Shown here: piece after piece, positions 44,104 to 56,632 of the stretch
Layout of the letters: the number at the start of each line of letters is the position of its first letter
Position numbering within the stretch: the first letter of the stretch is position 1
From: Macrocystis pyrifera
Taxonomy: Eukaryota > Sar > Phaeophyceae > Laminariales > Laminariaceae
DNA length: 64,000 nt
Assembly (NCBI GenBank): GCA_031763025.1
Contig: JASSKH010000002.1
Coordinates: forward strand, 20,971,168-21,035,167
Reading direction: 5' to 3'
The notes under the pieces: generated by a model
The model's database searches: none
What the model saw: only the letters and a program-made list of their open reading frames with translations
Told to the model about the DNA's origin: nothing
Made by a program: the position numbers and the translations under genes

Positions 44104-44899
44104 GGTAGAATAGTCGCCAAACTTATTCGTAGTACAAGTACGTTACTCCTGAAGGCGTGTGAAGCTCTCGGGGATTCTCGCCGGCTCCTCGTTGTATAGC
44201 CCACAAGCTCATACCTGGCATATTTGCAAGTATGGTAGGGATGAGGGGCGAAGAAGAGGAGACGTTCAAGTATAAACAGCACAACAAATACACGAGCAAT
44301 ATGCTGCTGTAGTAGTACTCAAACGGGTGTTGCTTTTAATGCTCGCTGTGCCCAGAATACTGTACCACTATAAAAAGTGCCCGGCACGTACTGTACCTTT
44401 ACACCGGTGTTACGGTGAATACAAAACATATCTGGTGACAGTTTTAATATTGGTTGAGCTTTGCACCATGAGGGAGGTATACCGTCAGGTACGTGCTACG
44501 TATCTACAAGTGAATATTCCTCGTTCCTCTCTGCAGCAGTAGCATGAACTGGAGCTTAATCTTTTTTCAGCTCCGCAATCGTTGTTTCGGGGACAAGATA
44601 CTAGGAACAAGTGCGGTATTTTTGGCAGTTCTAAAAGGGCCAACGTCGTCTTGCTACAAGGAAAAGGAAAGAAAAAAACATGGCGTACTTTGGCCGATCA
44701 GAAAATCGCGCACATACCTGATATATATTTCCCCAGTCGTAGTGCAGATCTTTATCGGAGGAAAATACTGGATGGAGGTACAGCGACTGCGTGCAGTACA
44801 TCAGTGTCCGATATTGCTCATGTTGCGAGTGCTCGCAGTACTACTGCTCATACTGCTTCTTTCTTTCAAGTATACTGGGGTTCAATGCTGCGGATGCTA

Positions 44900-45374
44900 T
44901 GTTACGGTGGTAATCCAAGGATCCGAGGGGTTTCCAAAAGTAGACACGGCATTTAGGCAAAAGGGGAAAATGCGAATTGAACCCGGAGACTGGGGGGATG
45001 TGAGCAGACGGTCACAACCTTTTTACACCCCTTCAGCTTCTTATATAGCTCATCTTGCCGCCGGCAGTGCTCCCCTACACCAGAGGAGTACCGGCTGAGA
45101 CAACTAGGAGATGGCTCAGGCGTATGTTCCGCAAGCGGGGTGGAACGACGGGAATGCAGGTGGCAGTCTTTGCATCGAACTGAAAGAGCTTGAGTGTGTG
45201 CATGTGGGACGGACGGCCCAACGGCCCTGTTTGTTCTGAGAACGAATTAATACATGATGTTTTGGAGGTGGGTATATCTGAGCAGCTTTTCGAGGAATAT
45301 AAGCTACCTCGGCCGGAGAGCCCGACGAGATTACACCATCATGCATGACACGCGCACCGCTCGACTCTATAACA
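44900..45374 (+). repeat. 5' LTR of the pol-less element
   Basis: 475 bp, TGTTACGG...TATAACA. About 97.9% identical by eye to the copy at 51,924-52,398, the differences being mostly C/T or A/G changes. Confidence 0.85.
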
Positions 45375-45392
45375 TGGTGGCCTATCCGGTAG
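45375..45392 (+). promoter_or_regulatory. Probable primer-binding site
   Basis: TGGTGGCCTATCCGGTAG starts immediately after the LTR terminal CA. The opening TGG is what a tRNA 3' CCA would pair with. The matching tRNA was not identified. Confidence 0.45.
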
Positions 45393-45399
45393 CATAGTC

Positions 45400-47850
45400 T
45401 GTGCCTGCAAACGACCGTGAGCGCCTAAAGGAGAACCCTCTTTGCAAGCTTTCTACTATATATGTTGCTCCTCCTGATTGATGTTGCTCTTGCTGGTTGA
45501 TGTTGCACCTGCTGGTCGGGGTTTCTCCTGAAGTGTGAGGGGGTTCTTGGGGACTTTCCTTCTCACCTGGATCACCATACTTTGTAGACTCGTACCGGGT
45601 ATCTCTCAATACACTACAGCTGATAAGTAGCGACGCCACTAGAGAAACATTACGCTCACGAACGGGACATGGTAGAGCGGGCAATCGGCCACGGCGGCCT
45701 CCGGCATGCGGCGGGTTTGCTCCCCGTCCACGTGTCGCTCGGCGCCGTGGCTCCCGAGTTTTCACAGAAGATATGATAGCACAGTACCCACGGAGGGTGG
45801 CCACCGCAGAGGCGACGACTAGCCCCGAATCCGTAGGCTGTGCTGTGAGAGGTGTAGCACGAGTAAACGAGGGCTGAGTCCACACCCCTCAAGATAGGGC
45901 CGCGTGGTAGGAATCGTTCAGCAGAGTCCGTCCTCTGCCGAGCTTCGGTATGCACGAGTGTAGTAGTCTCACGCACATCTCACACGCGTCCGACGGGATG
46001 CTGGTCGATGGATTCTTCCGGCATCCCGTGTATCGCATCATATTTCGGCGCCGTGTTTCGGCGCCAAGCCCTCTCTGATCGATTCAGACGGGGGCGAGGT
46101 TGCTCTTGGTTCCCTATGCCGAATCCTAGACTACTACGCTCATAGACGCGGAGAGTAACCACAGCTTAAACAGCAGTAGTGAACCCTAGCTTTGAGCAAA
46201 GAGTTCGACTGTAAGTGCAGCGGGGAGGTCGTGACTGAGTCCATCGTTCAGAGGAACCTTCGGTAGGTCACGATCGGTTCGCACCACGGTCCCCAAGCGG
46301 GACCGCGGGCGGACACCGTATGGGTCTTGCGGCTGCACGCCGTGGGAGGTTTAGTGTGGGTGAACGAGAGCTGACTCCGTCCCCCCGTGAGGGGGGGTGG
46401 CTTACGCCTCGTTTAGCAGAGTCCGTCCTCTGCTGAGCTTCGGTATGCGTGAGTGTAGTAGCCCCACACACTCCTTTCATGTGTTCAACGCAGGTCTGTT
46501 TAGTGGATGGAGGTATCCTGCAGTCTGCCGCGGCACATAGTCTCTTTGAAGTGCGCAGCGCCCACCCCTCGTCACATGTGACCTTTGCAAACTCAGGCGA
46601 GGGAGGGGGGGCTAGTCGCGACGCCCCGCTAGATGAAATAATATCCCCCATACGGATCATACTAAATCATATAAACCGGGTATAAAGCATTAGAAGAAGA
46701 TAGCACCCGAGCAGTGAACCACACGCTCATTAATAATACAGGCACCGTATTAAATACTACAGCAATTTATACAAAAAAGTACCTATCACGCTAACCAGCA
46801 ACAACGCAGACAATCTTCGCACACGAGGCATGAGAGCAGCCCCCTCCGTACGCCAGCGTGGGACCGAGGGGACAGGGTAGGAAGGTGAAAGGAATCGGTG
46901 AAAGACCGTACCGCCGGTTTTCTCGCCAGAGGGCCCGCAGAGAGAAGCAGGGGGATGAGAAGAGACGAATAAGACCCGCTGCTGACGGCACCACCTACCG
47001 CATGAACGTCGCTAACCCCGTCCACAAGCTGCATATTTCGTATCCATACATGATGCCCACTCCCGTACAGAAGCGCTTGCAGTCCTACAGGAACCCGTAG
47101 CATGCGAGATACCTTATGTCGGTACTTAGGTATCATACGGTTGCAAGGACGGGTCGATGTCGCTTGTTCGTTTTAGTGATTCGGTGTTTGACGGTCATGT
47201 AGAGACGCAGGCAGTCATGCTCGGGGTGCGCCCGGATACGCATCGACTGTACAGCAGTATTATTAATAGGACTCGGCGTGTCTTTCCAACTTTCGTTGTC
47301 AGAACTCGTTAGCCGCATGTACGGTCTAGTTAGAAACTTACCGGCATGCTGCGCAATTTGCAACAACGTCCAGTGTTGCACTTGTCTCGAACACGCCGGC
47401 ATGCTGCACGAAATTTCAACAACTGGCTACGTAGTACTGCATTGGTAATAATGTACCGACCAACGAACACTCAACGATGTACTCACGCATGGATAACTCG
47501 TTAGCCGCGTGTTCGATCTAGTCCGAGACACGCGTTTGCACGCACTGGGGATCGTTCTACGCATCCCACTCTGTTTTGTTTTTTCACTGTGCGGGACCCT
47601 GAGATCTCTCTGGATTTTATGCACACGAGAGTACGTACAGCAGTAGCATACGATACTTGCTGTTGTGCTGTTGTACTACAGCAGTATTAAAATAGTAGTA
47701 CTGCTGTTTTGTTTTTCTAAGTTGTTGTCGTGGTTCTCACATTTATTCAACTCATCGCCGTGGTCAGGACACGAAAATACCTTGGTAAAGTGCTGGTTAA
47801 TTAGTACTCAAGTATACAGCGGTATAGACCCACCACATGAATAAGAACCT
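45400..47850. other. Interior of the pol-less element, left part
   Basis: Two related blocks, GCAGAGTCCGTCCTCTGC(C/T)GAGCTTCGGTATGC at about 45,917 and 46,416, extend over about 100 bp. Minus frames 45,382-45,885 (167 codons), 46,268-46,660 and 46,786-47,136 and plus frame 46,858-47,100 (basic, MGPRGQGRKVKGIGERPYRR) are unrecognised. None has retroviral motifs. Confidence 0.35.
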
Positions 47851-48283
47851 GACAGAAACAACTTGAGGCTCACTTTTTCTAGGGACGCCAAGAAATTGCA
47901 TCGAGATGAGGCGCTCCGCGGAGAGTACGTCTTCAATAATAGTATTATACCCGGCACCTGGTATGTGTTGTGGTTGCTTTGGGTTTTGTTTGTTTCATGT
48001 TGTGTTTTGTTTCCTCTTGTTTTTCGCGTTATACCTTTATGCCCTCATGGTGTCAGAAAGGAGAGATAGGCCAGTGCCTCGTGGAAAGCGAATAGTTTCG
48101 TCAACTAAGCTTACACGGGGTCTGTGCCAGTCTTACCTGTGCTTGCATTATGATGGGTTAAAAGAGATGGGCCTGTACCTCGTGGGAATGGTAGTGATGT
48201 ATTTTCAGTCGTGGGAGACAACCACGAGCTTCCACGAGGTCTGCGCCTATCCTACCTATCTGGCATGCGTTTTGTTTTTACTG

Positions 48284-48830
48284 GAGATGGGTCTGTGCCT
48301 TGTGGGGACATAGTTATGGTCTTGAACCGAACCTCCACAAGGTCTGTGCCTGTCCTACCTGTACCTGTTGTTGGGATGGGTCTGTGCCTTGTGGGGACAT
48401 AGTTATGGTCTTGAACCGAGCCTCCACAAGGTGTGTGCCTGTCCTACCTGTACCTGTTGTTGGGATGGGTCTGTGCCTTGTGGAGACGTAATTATGGTCT
48501 TGAACCGAACCTCCACAATGTCTGGGCCTGTCCTACCTGTATCTGTTGTTGGGATGGGTCTGTGCCTTGTGGGGACATGGCTATGGCCTTGAACCGAGCC
48601 TCCACAAGGTCTGTGCCTGTCCTACCTGTACCTGTTGTTGGGATGGATCTGTGCCTTGTGGGGACATAGTTATGGTCTTGAACCGAGCCTCCACAAGGTA
48701 TGTGCCTGTCCTACCTGTACCTGTTGTTGAGATGGGTCTGTGCCTTGTGGGGATGGCTATGGTCTTGAACCGAGCCTCCACAGGGTCTGTGCCTGTCCTG
48801 CCTGTGCCTGTTTATTATTGTATAGAAGAG
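48284..48830 (+). repeat. Tandem repeat, about six copies of 89 bp
   Basis: The anchor GATGGGTCTGTGCCTTGTGG recurs at 48,284, 48,375, 48,464, 48,553, 48,642 and 48,731. Each unit carries ATGGTCTTGAACCGA(A/G)CCTCC and GTCCTACCTGTACCTGTTG. Older, more diverged units extend out to about 48,080 and 48,930. The period is not a multiple of three, yet all three forward frames lack stops for long stretches. Confidence 0.9.
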
Positions 48831-50134
48831 ATAGGTCTGCGCCTCTTGGGAGTGGTGCTGTGTCTTTACCCGTCGTGGGAAACAGATACGAACTTCCACG
48901 AGGTCTGCGCCTGTCCTACCTACACGGTCTGTTGGTAAGCTCTCTACAATTTTACTTCGTTTATCTTGTGGGTGCATGCATAATGTATGGGTTTGTCTCA
49001 GCCTGGGAGACCATTGTTGCTGTCTCCATCCGGCAGAGAGATAGCAACAAGGTCTCTGGAATACTGAAATGTTCGGCTGACATGCCCCGCCGCTTTCAGC
49101 ATGCTGTGCGGGACGCAAAAGTTTGTTTTGCTTTGGTTAGTTTGTTTGGTCGTTTATTTGCTTGTGTATTTGTTTGCTCCAAACCCGCTTGCCCGTACAT
49201 CCGACCGCACTGGCTGTGACCTTTACAGGCGCCCGCACTCCGTCGCGTGTGTCCGGCAGTTCACTGCCGTCCCGTGTCCGCTGTGCGTGCGTGTCCATCG
49301 TGGTTATTGTTGTTCCTTATCACTATGTTCTTTTCTCTTCATTTTTTGGCGGGTGAAGGACACATCAAGGAAAATATTGCCCTGATATGTGTCTTACAGC
49401 CTGGACCTGACTGTTAGGCTCGCCAGTTGCGTGGACCTGACTGTCAGGCTCTCCAGTTCTTTTTGTGCCACATCCTGTAACCGTGGCAGACACGTTTTGC
49501 AATGCAGTGTTGCCTCACCCCGCCGGAACTGCCCCATGCACGGTAATCATATTGTTCCCCTGTAGCGCGCGATGTTTTTTTTATACTATTTTCAACACGG
49601 TACCTGCATGAGGTGCAAACCCTTCCAGATATACCGACCCGTATTTCGTGTTTTGGTGTTGTTGCAATCTTCTCGCGCTCATACGGGCTGAATGACTCCG
49701 GTTCAGGGATGGGCTTACAGGGTCGAGAAATTAGTAGTTGGTCGAGACATTATCATGGTTGGTATCCAGTCCACATATGTAGGTATTTTACAACCGATAC
49801 CGCGTCTTCGTGCTCGTCCTTGCGTAGGTAGTGCACAAAGGGGGGTGGCGAGTGTGGCTAGATTAGCGAGTTCAAGAATATGTAGCCGGCACAGCCGAGC
49901 GGCGGTTATACTCTGATAGCTGCAGCAACAAGACTTTTCATGACATGAATCGCCTTACTCTTAATCGACTCGACCGCCCAGAAACTTATCATGAGAATCA
50001 TGATCACGCCGCACGCCACCGAACCATGCTCGCAGAAACCACTCATGCTGAGACCACGCCCGCCCCCTGCGCCCTCGCTGCTTGGAGCCCTTGTTGACAG
50101 CATCCCAGACTCACCTCGGCACCGTCTCCCTTCA

Positions 50135-50870
50135 GACATCTGGGGAAGGGGGCCTGACTGACAGACAGCTGGGCACCCTCACGTTTCACGACACGCCGTC
50201 TCCCGTTGGACATCTGGGGAAGGGGGCTTGACTGACGACAGCTGGGCACCCTCGCGTTTCACGACAGGCTTGCCGTCATGCTCGGGGCTTGCCACGGTAG
50301 GGATGGCCACGCCAGCGATGGCGCTTCGGTGATCGACACGGGCGTGCGCGCCGTCCGTGTAGCCCCGACCACGTGACTCGAGTAGTGCGGGCACCTCGGG
50401 CGGTGGCCCCGGCCCCTCTTTTCCGCACGGCGTCGGCGCGTTCGCCGTCGACGGTGGTGGACGGGCAGCGTCCAAGAGGGGGCGGCGGTGCAGAGAAGCA
50501 GGCATCGTCAGCGGTGTCGCCAACGGGCCGTGGGATGACCACGGCAGTACCCTGGGGTAGCTCGTTTGGACCCCCCAGTTCGCACAGATGACGTGGGGAG
50601 CGGGCCTGGGGCTCGGAGGGCACTCGACTATAGCAGCACCAATCAATGTACACGCTACTAGACAGGAGGGTGGTCAGCGCTACCGAGGTCGCGAGATGGG
50701 GGTACCGCGGCGGGTACCTCGACGGGGAGGCGTCACTGGGTCTCGGAGGCGGAGTCACTGGTCAGGACGGTGGTCAGCGCTACCGGGATCGCGAGATGGG
50801 GGTACCGCGGCGGGTACCTCGACGGGGAGGCGTCACTGGGTCTCGGAGGCAGAGTCACTGGACAAGCTTC
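50135..50870 (+). repeat. Two tandem duplications in a GC-rich block
   Basis: First pair of ~75 bp at 50,135-50,275 (CATCTGGGGAAGGGGGC and AGCTGGGCACCCTC). Second pair of ~100 bp at 50,668-50,867 (GGTGGTCAGCGCTACCG, GAGATGGGGGTACCGCGGCG and GGCGTCACTGGGTCTCGGAG). The surrounding 50.0-51.4 kb is markedly GC-rich against its neighbours, with overlapping frames on both strands. The minus frame 50,179-50,646 (155 codons, Pro/Ala-rich) is the most protein-like but unrecognised. Confidence 0.75.
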
Positions 50871-51915
50871 ACTCCGCCGCAGTTGGACACGTTTCACGCG
50901 TAGTGGAACTTGTACGATCCGAGCAGCGAGCGGAGCCGCCCCGCAGCCCGAGACGAGGGGGCGAAAAGACGCCGCACGCTGAGTAGAAAGGAGGCGCTGA
51001 GAAAGTTCGTGATCGGCACGAAAGTCAGCCGGTCGAGGGAGGAAAGGGGCGCGCGGGGCAACTCGGGCAGGTCTACGACTTTACTCGCCGTATTGGCGCG
51101 TCCAATGGGGGGATTCGGAGTGAGAAGGCGAGGGTGGGGCCGCGGGCGCGCCGTTCCGAAGATCGAGCAGCTCGTCCGGGGTCCATCTTCAAGTACAGCC
51201 GCGCGCAACACCGGCTAACCTGTCTTGGTGGTGTCGGCTTCGGAGCTTCGGGGGGGTTCATGGACGAGGAGCGTCTTACACTATTGCTCCGGGAGGGCGA
51301 TTCTGGGAGCGCTTGTTCTAAGCGGGGGAAGATGAGCGGGATGCCGCTGGGGGGCGTTGTTCTAGGCCAGCGGCACTTTGGAAAAACCACCCCACTTAGC
51401 TCGGCAACAGCACTACGAATTTGCAGGAGTTCATTTTTGAGTTAATTTTTTTGGTAGGCGCCAGGTGATTGCTATGTTGAAGTCATGCAAAAAAGACCCT
51501 GTCATCTCGCATTACCGTCGCGATCTGTGTATCTATGGCGGGAGTAGGGGGCAGTAGGAGACTATTGTCCGAAGGAACGGGGTTCCTTGCGATCTCTGAC
51601 ATTCTGTTTTTGCCTATTTTTCACCTCGGAGGCGCGGCGATTGTGATCTTTCTTATCGATTGGCACAATAGTGTTTGGGGGGGGCTGTAGGGAGTTTAGG
51701 AGTCAAGCGAGCATTCAGGAACGTAGTTGGACGTAACAGGGTACGCCGCGTTAGGAGAACAAGGCGACGCATGTAGTGTGCGTATTGGGGGAAGGCCTTC
51801 CCTATCGACAAAATAAAATTAGCTGGGTTTGCTTCCCTCAGTTTGGCGGGCATAGAATACCTTTGGTCCACCGTCTAGGATATCGCGTGGCTTGCCTTAT
51901 CCGGCTAAACCAGCT

Positions 51916-51923
51916 GGGGAGGA
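51916..51923 (+). promoter_or_regulatory. Probable polypurine tract
   Basis: GGGGAGGA directly precedes the 3' LTR. It is an all-purine 8-mer in the position where plus-strand DNA synthesis is primed. Confidence 0.5.
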
Positions 51924-52398
51924 TGTTACGGTGGTAATCCAAGGATCCGAGGGGTTTCCAAAAGTAGACACGGCATTTAGGCAAAAGGGGAAAATGCGAA
52001 TTGAACCCGGAGACTGGGGGGATGTGAGCAGACGGTCACAACCCTTTTCCACCCCTTCAGTTTCTTATATAGCTCATCTTGCCGCCGGCAGTGCTCCCCT
52101 ACACCAGAGGAGTACCGACTGAGACAACTAGGAGATGGCCCAGGCGTATGTTCCGCAAGCGGGGTGGAACGACGGGAATGCAGGTGGCAGTCTTTGCATC
52201 GAACTGAAAGAGCTTGAGTGTGTGCATGTGGGACGGACGGCCCAACGGCCCTGTTTGTCCTGAGAACGAATTAATATATGATGTTTTGGAGGTGGGTATA
52301 TCTGAGCAGATTTTCGAGGAATATAAGCTATCTCGGCCGGAGAGCCCGACGAGATTGCACCATCATGCATGACACGCGCACCGCTCGACTCTATAACA
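51924..52398 (+). repeat. 3' LTR of the pol-less element
   Basis: Same length and ends as the 5' LTR at 44,900. The pairing of a TGG site after the left copy and a purine tract before the right copy fixes the orientation as plus. Confidence 0.85.
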
Positions 52399-54735
52399 TC
52401 TACCCGTACTCGCAGCATTTTGTGATTCTATACGTATTGCGGATGCTGCCAATATGCCCAGCATTTCGGCCGTTACTGTACTTGGGAAGTATTAGTGTTA
52501 ATGAATAGAGAATCTGCCAATCGTGTTCGTTTTGTTTTTCGCGCTATACGACAAAACGCACGACGGAAATATTTTCATGAACACACGATTTCCCAAACCT
52601 GAGCGACAAGCTGAGAGAATCACACGTTTGTAGGCAATTGAAAGATGACAAGCAGCACTACATGAATGATATTTGCAGTAAATGTGGCTCCCCTCTTGAG
52701 GAGTTCCATACTGCTGTAGCATCTAAACACTAACAACCAGAAAAAGGAAAGTGGCAACCACGCACACAATACTCGCACGAGCACGAATAAACACAACACT
52801 TGTGAAATACGAAAGCGGTACGTATTTAAACGATATTGGGTAGTTCTTCATTTTAGGAGGCTCGTTAGACAGAGCTTTTTTGGCTAAAATGTGCCACCCC
52901 GGCAGTAGCACGCGTCACTAACGGTGACACACCAAAAACAAAAAGACCATACATCGATCGTAACAGTATCCGCCAGCACCAGTACAGCTGTAGTATATCC
53001 GGAGAGTCAATACTGGAGGTACTAGTCTATACATAATATATGTTGGAGTTGATACTGCGAGTACTGGGCCTACCAGGTACGCAGTATTTCGAGGTCTAAA
53101 ACTGTAAGTACTGGGCGATACTCAGCACTTTCGACGTCTAAAACTGCGAGTACCGGGCTCTGCGCTAAGTTTTCTCGAGGTTGACGCTCCGAGTACTACG
53201 AACCAAAGAGTATACTGGTGCTGCCCCAGTATACTGGCAGTACTCAGTATTTTGGGGTACGAATTACGCACTGATGCAAGTTTTGCTTCTTCATTCCGGG
53301 TCCTCCTTGCAGAGGCACTGTCGGCCTCTTTGCTTTTCTTATCGTCGCGCTGATACATACGCCCACACGATATGATTATCCCCACCAGGGTTCTGTGACC
53401 GAACCTTAGTTCCGACAACGGCTGACATTTCGAGTGCCTGCGGCGGAGACAGCAAAGGCTTTGTAGCGGATGAGATATGCACGTTTGTGCAACGTGTTCA
53501 TTGCTTGGCATCCCAAGCCTCACATGTCTGTGATCATATCATCCACAGCTTCTATAAGCTCAGAGCTGTAAATGCACGTGGGAATCATGTACGAGTATGT
53601 GTTATTTACGTGAGGCAAAGCTCTATCAAGCAGGCCGTATATATGTACAAACAAAAAACGTACACTCGCGTTGCTGCTACTTGTACGAGTGATATGCATG
53701 AACCCGGTTCGACCACAGTGCACATCTACGTAGGATTCGATTACTACCGCTGCTGTTCTGCTGCTGCTGCTGCTGCTGCTGCTATGGACACGGCGGAGCA
53801 TCGTTCAAGAAAAGGAGTTCCGGTTTAGTTTTTTTGGTGAAAAATGCCGATATCTACAGCACTTGATCGGCTGTAAAAAAAAGTCCGAACTAAAATGCCA
53901 TGTCGGCGGCTGGCTGTCAATTTCTGCATCATACATAAGAAGGTAAGATCGTCAGCGACCCTCATATTGCGTCCGATGCCATGAAGGTATATATACGAGC
54001 AAGACAATACCTCCTCTGGGATGGATAACCGAGCCTAGTTTCCTCCCAAACAAAGAAGGCACCTGAAAATTTCGTCAAATCAAGTGACACGAGCACATCA
54101 TACTCGCAGGTTGTTTATCATACATACCTAGTGGTTAATAATATTATTATTAATAGTACGTAGACGGGTCGGGTACCTGGTGTGAGAGTGAGGATTTCGT
54201 CGAAACTAACACAGCATACCGGTGTACCTGGTATTATATTGGCAAGCCACCTGTGATCCTGCGACCGCGCGCGCTACCGGGTCTGTGGTTTGTCCCTATG
54301 TGATCGTGAGTGCTACGAGTACTACTACTGTAGTACCAGAGGGTCCACAGGACGATTCCACAAAGGTGGCCAGCCTTGCGCCCCCCCCCCCCCATTTTCG
54401 AGAAAATAATGTCGGAACTTCGTCGAAGGGGGTGTGTTGTCTTGTGTTCTAGACATCGGTACACTTGTATGATACAGGCTAGGCTGGTCAGGCTGGTCTG
54501 TGGTAGATTTCATATTCGATGCGAGAGGAAGGGTGTGAAATTAGAAGGAAGAAAACTATCTGACACCACCAAGCCACCCGCTCGCGCGTAGTATCTACTG
54601 CGTGGCTGGTGATCATGGGCTCCGTATTATGGACGTGTGTCCCTCCACGGTTGGTAATGGGGGCATATCCTGCGGATAAAGAGTGTATCAAGCGTTCTTT
54701 ACCAGATACGTTGTTCTTTGGTTGTTATTTATGTG
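52399..54735. other. No firmly supported gene; degenerate ~54-bp tandem units at 53,030-53,240
   Basis: Four diverged units with GGTCTAAAACTG(T/C)(A/G)AGTAC(T/C)GGGC lie at 53,030-53,240, and a (CTG)8 run at 53,757-53,782. A 12-C run is at 54,381-54,392. Minus frame 53,122-53,523 (133 codons) begins MRLGMPSNEHVAQTCISHPL, passes through the tandem units and is doubtful. Confidence 0.4.
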
Positions 54736-54737
54736 AA

Positions 54738-56057
54738 TGAGACTCCGTCGACCGTGAGCTGCTGTGGGTGGTGCTCGCACGGTTCAGCGTACCAGAGAAG
54801 ATCCTAATCGTTATCCGCCAATTCCACGAAGGCATGCGAGCCCGCGTGCGTACGGATGACGGCGAGCACTCGGAATGGTTCGACGTCACTCAGGGGCTGC
54901 GGCAAGGATGTGTCTTATCACCACTTCTGTTCAATGCCTTCTTCGCTGCTGTGATACACGCCGTGCTGGTACGCTTCAGTGAAGGCCCAGACATTTTGAG
55001 GAACATAGTTCACCTCGAGGAGGACCTCGGCGAGGACCAGGTGAAGGTTGACCCACTAACTTGCGTACGGAGGGCGGTATGGGGTATGCTGTACGCGGAC
55101 GATGCAGGCATTGTGTCTAAGTCGGCGGAAGGCCTTGCGAAGATGATGACCGTCATTGTGACCGTTTTCGAAGCAGCAGGCCTCACCGTATCCGAAAAAA
55201 GAAAACGGAGACCATGCTGCTGCGGACACCGAATCAGGCACCCCAGACCTCACTACTCGTCATCGAAGCGGTGGGACAGAGATACAGACAGACGACGCAG
55301 TTTTTGTATCTGGGCGGTCTTGTCGTCGCAAGCGCTGACATTATGCCAGAGATCACACGACGGATCCGACTCACGTGGGCATGCTAGAATCGGTTCAAAC
55401 GGGAACTGTATGATATGGAGGATGCCCCGTTCACTCTAAAAGTGTGCATGCTAAAGGCCGAGGTGATGGAGACCCTGCTGTACGGGTGCGTGACGTGGAC
55501 TCTTGGTCAGGAGCACTTCGCTGAACTCCGAACGGCACACCACAAACTCCTCCCACGGATCATTGGCTTCCAGCGCCGGCAACGCACTGACCACCTCATG
55601 TCGTACCAAGGCCCTCAAAAAAGCACAATGCGAGAGCGTTGAGACGATCATCCGCAAAAGACGCCTCCTCTTTGCGGGGGCCGTACAGCGGGCGACCAAT
55701 GAGCGGCTGGCCCGCCGGGTGATGTTAAGGACGATTGCTGGCGGGGAGAACCCAGGACCAGGCCGACCGGAAAATACCTGGGCCCAATGTCTAGCAGACG
55801 ACCTCAGGGTTTTCCAAGCCACCGAGGGGTCCACGGAAAGCTCCCCTCTGCTGTTCGGAGTAGAAACGGTGTTATGGCCGAGGGCGGCTAAGAAGAGCGG
55901 GAAGTGGTACCGGGGGGTCGTCGACGCGGCGGACTGTTTCAAAGCGAGGTGGCACAGGGACGAGGCACAGAGGAGCCGGCTACGCCACGCAGCTGAGGAC
56001 GCCAAGAAACGGCGGCGACAGCGGGAGGGGGGGAGGGGGCAAGGGCAACCGTACTGA
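54738..56057 (+). pseudogene. 5'-truncated non-LTR (LINE) retrotransposon, RT and C-terminal region
   Basis: The frame opens within the RT domain ([20 protein letters not shown]) and shows the LINE-type blocks [20 protein letters not shown] and [12 protein letters not shown] (catalytic Asp pair near 55,095). An A-run frameshift near 55,197 moves the reading to [20 protein letters not shown] and [13 protein letters not shown] follows at 55,385-55,387 and a second shift near 55,612. The C-terminal part has the usual RKRRLLFAGAVQRATNERLA and PGPGRPENTWAQCL blocks, ending at a stop at 56,055-56,057. The fingers and any endonuclease are missing, as expected for 5' truncation during target-primed insertion. 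No poly(A) tail or target duplication was found. The copy is dead. Confidence 0.85.
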
Positions 56058-56632
56058 TACAGCTGTCGACGAATGCAGAAACGAAGTGATAGATCGGGTG
56101 GCTAGGTATCGGTGCGACTAGCTCTTATAGACTGTTGCCTGTAGCTCCCTCTCTTTCGTGTCGCTTCATCCGCGCAGCAGATATCTGTCCTTCCTGAGTA
56201 CGTATGCTGTCCGTCTGGCAGCATGTTCTGAAGTCCTTGCGTCGTTTGTATTCTGTTCTTCATTTCATTTTTTTTGTTTTGTTTTTGTTTCATTGTCTTT
56301 TTGCTCTTATTTTTTGGTCCTGCTTGTGTTGTTGTTTCTCGTACCCGGTACGCTGACATTTTCACTTGCTTGACACTTGAATTTGCGATTATTTTTTTAT
56401 TTTTGGTCTTCCTCTGTCTCACAGTCTGCGACCACGGAATCAGTATCTCTCTAGGATAAGGAATCAGGACGGACACAGGGTGTACTGATGAAGCTGGGTA
56501 GAAAGGACAAGTTAATGTGAAGACAACAACAAGACTTTTACCGAGCGAGGCGAAGTTTACCCACAGGAGGTGTTGGTATGTACCCCAGACTATGAGTCTA
56601 CGTGCGAAAACATGAACACCAGAGACGCTTAC

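Larger units (their letters stand above)
44900..52398 (+). mobile_element. Large non-autonomous LTR element without pol, 7.5 kb
   Basis: Two direct 475-bp repeats, 44,900-45,374 and 51,924-52,398, begin TGTTACGGTGGTAATCC and end GACTCTATAACA (TG...CA ends). They differ at about 10 positions. A TGG-starting site abuts the left repeat and a purine tract precedes the right one, as in an LTR retrotransposon on the plus strand. The 6.5-kb interior has no frame with RT, RNase H, integrase or protease motifs on either strand. It has tandem repeats and a GC-rich block at 50.0-51.4 kb. No clean target duplication flanks it: the last bases before are GCTA and the first after are TCTA. This is a large retrotransposon derivative needing proteins from another element. 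Confidence 0.75.

Noticed and set aside
44544..45098. 184-codon plus frame
   Set aside because: It crosses the 5' border of the pol-less LTR element at 44,900, so its second half is LTR sequence and also occurs at 51,924.
48284..48830. CRISPR-like array
   Set aside because: Units of 89 bp are contiguous with no unique spacers; eukaryotic context and no cas genes.
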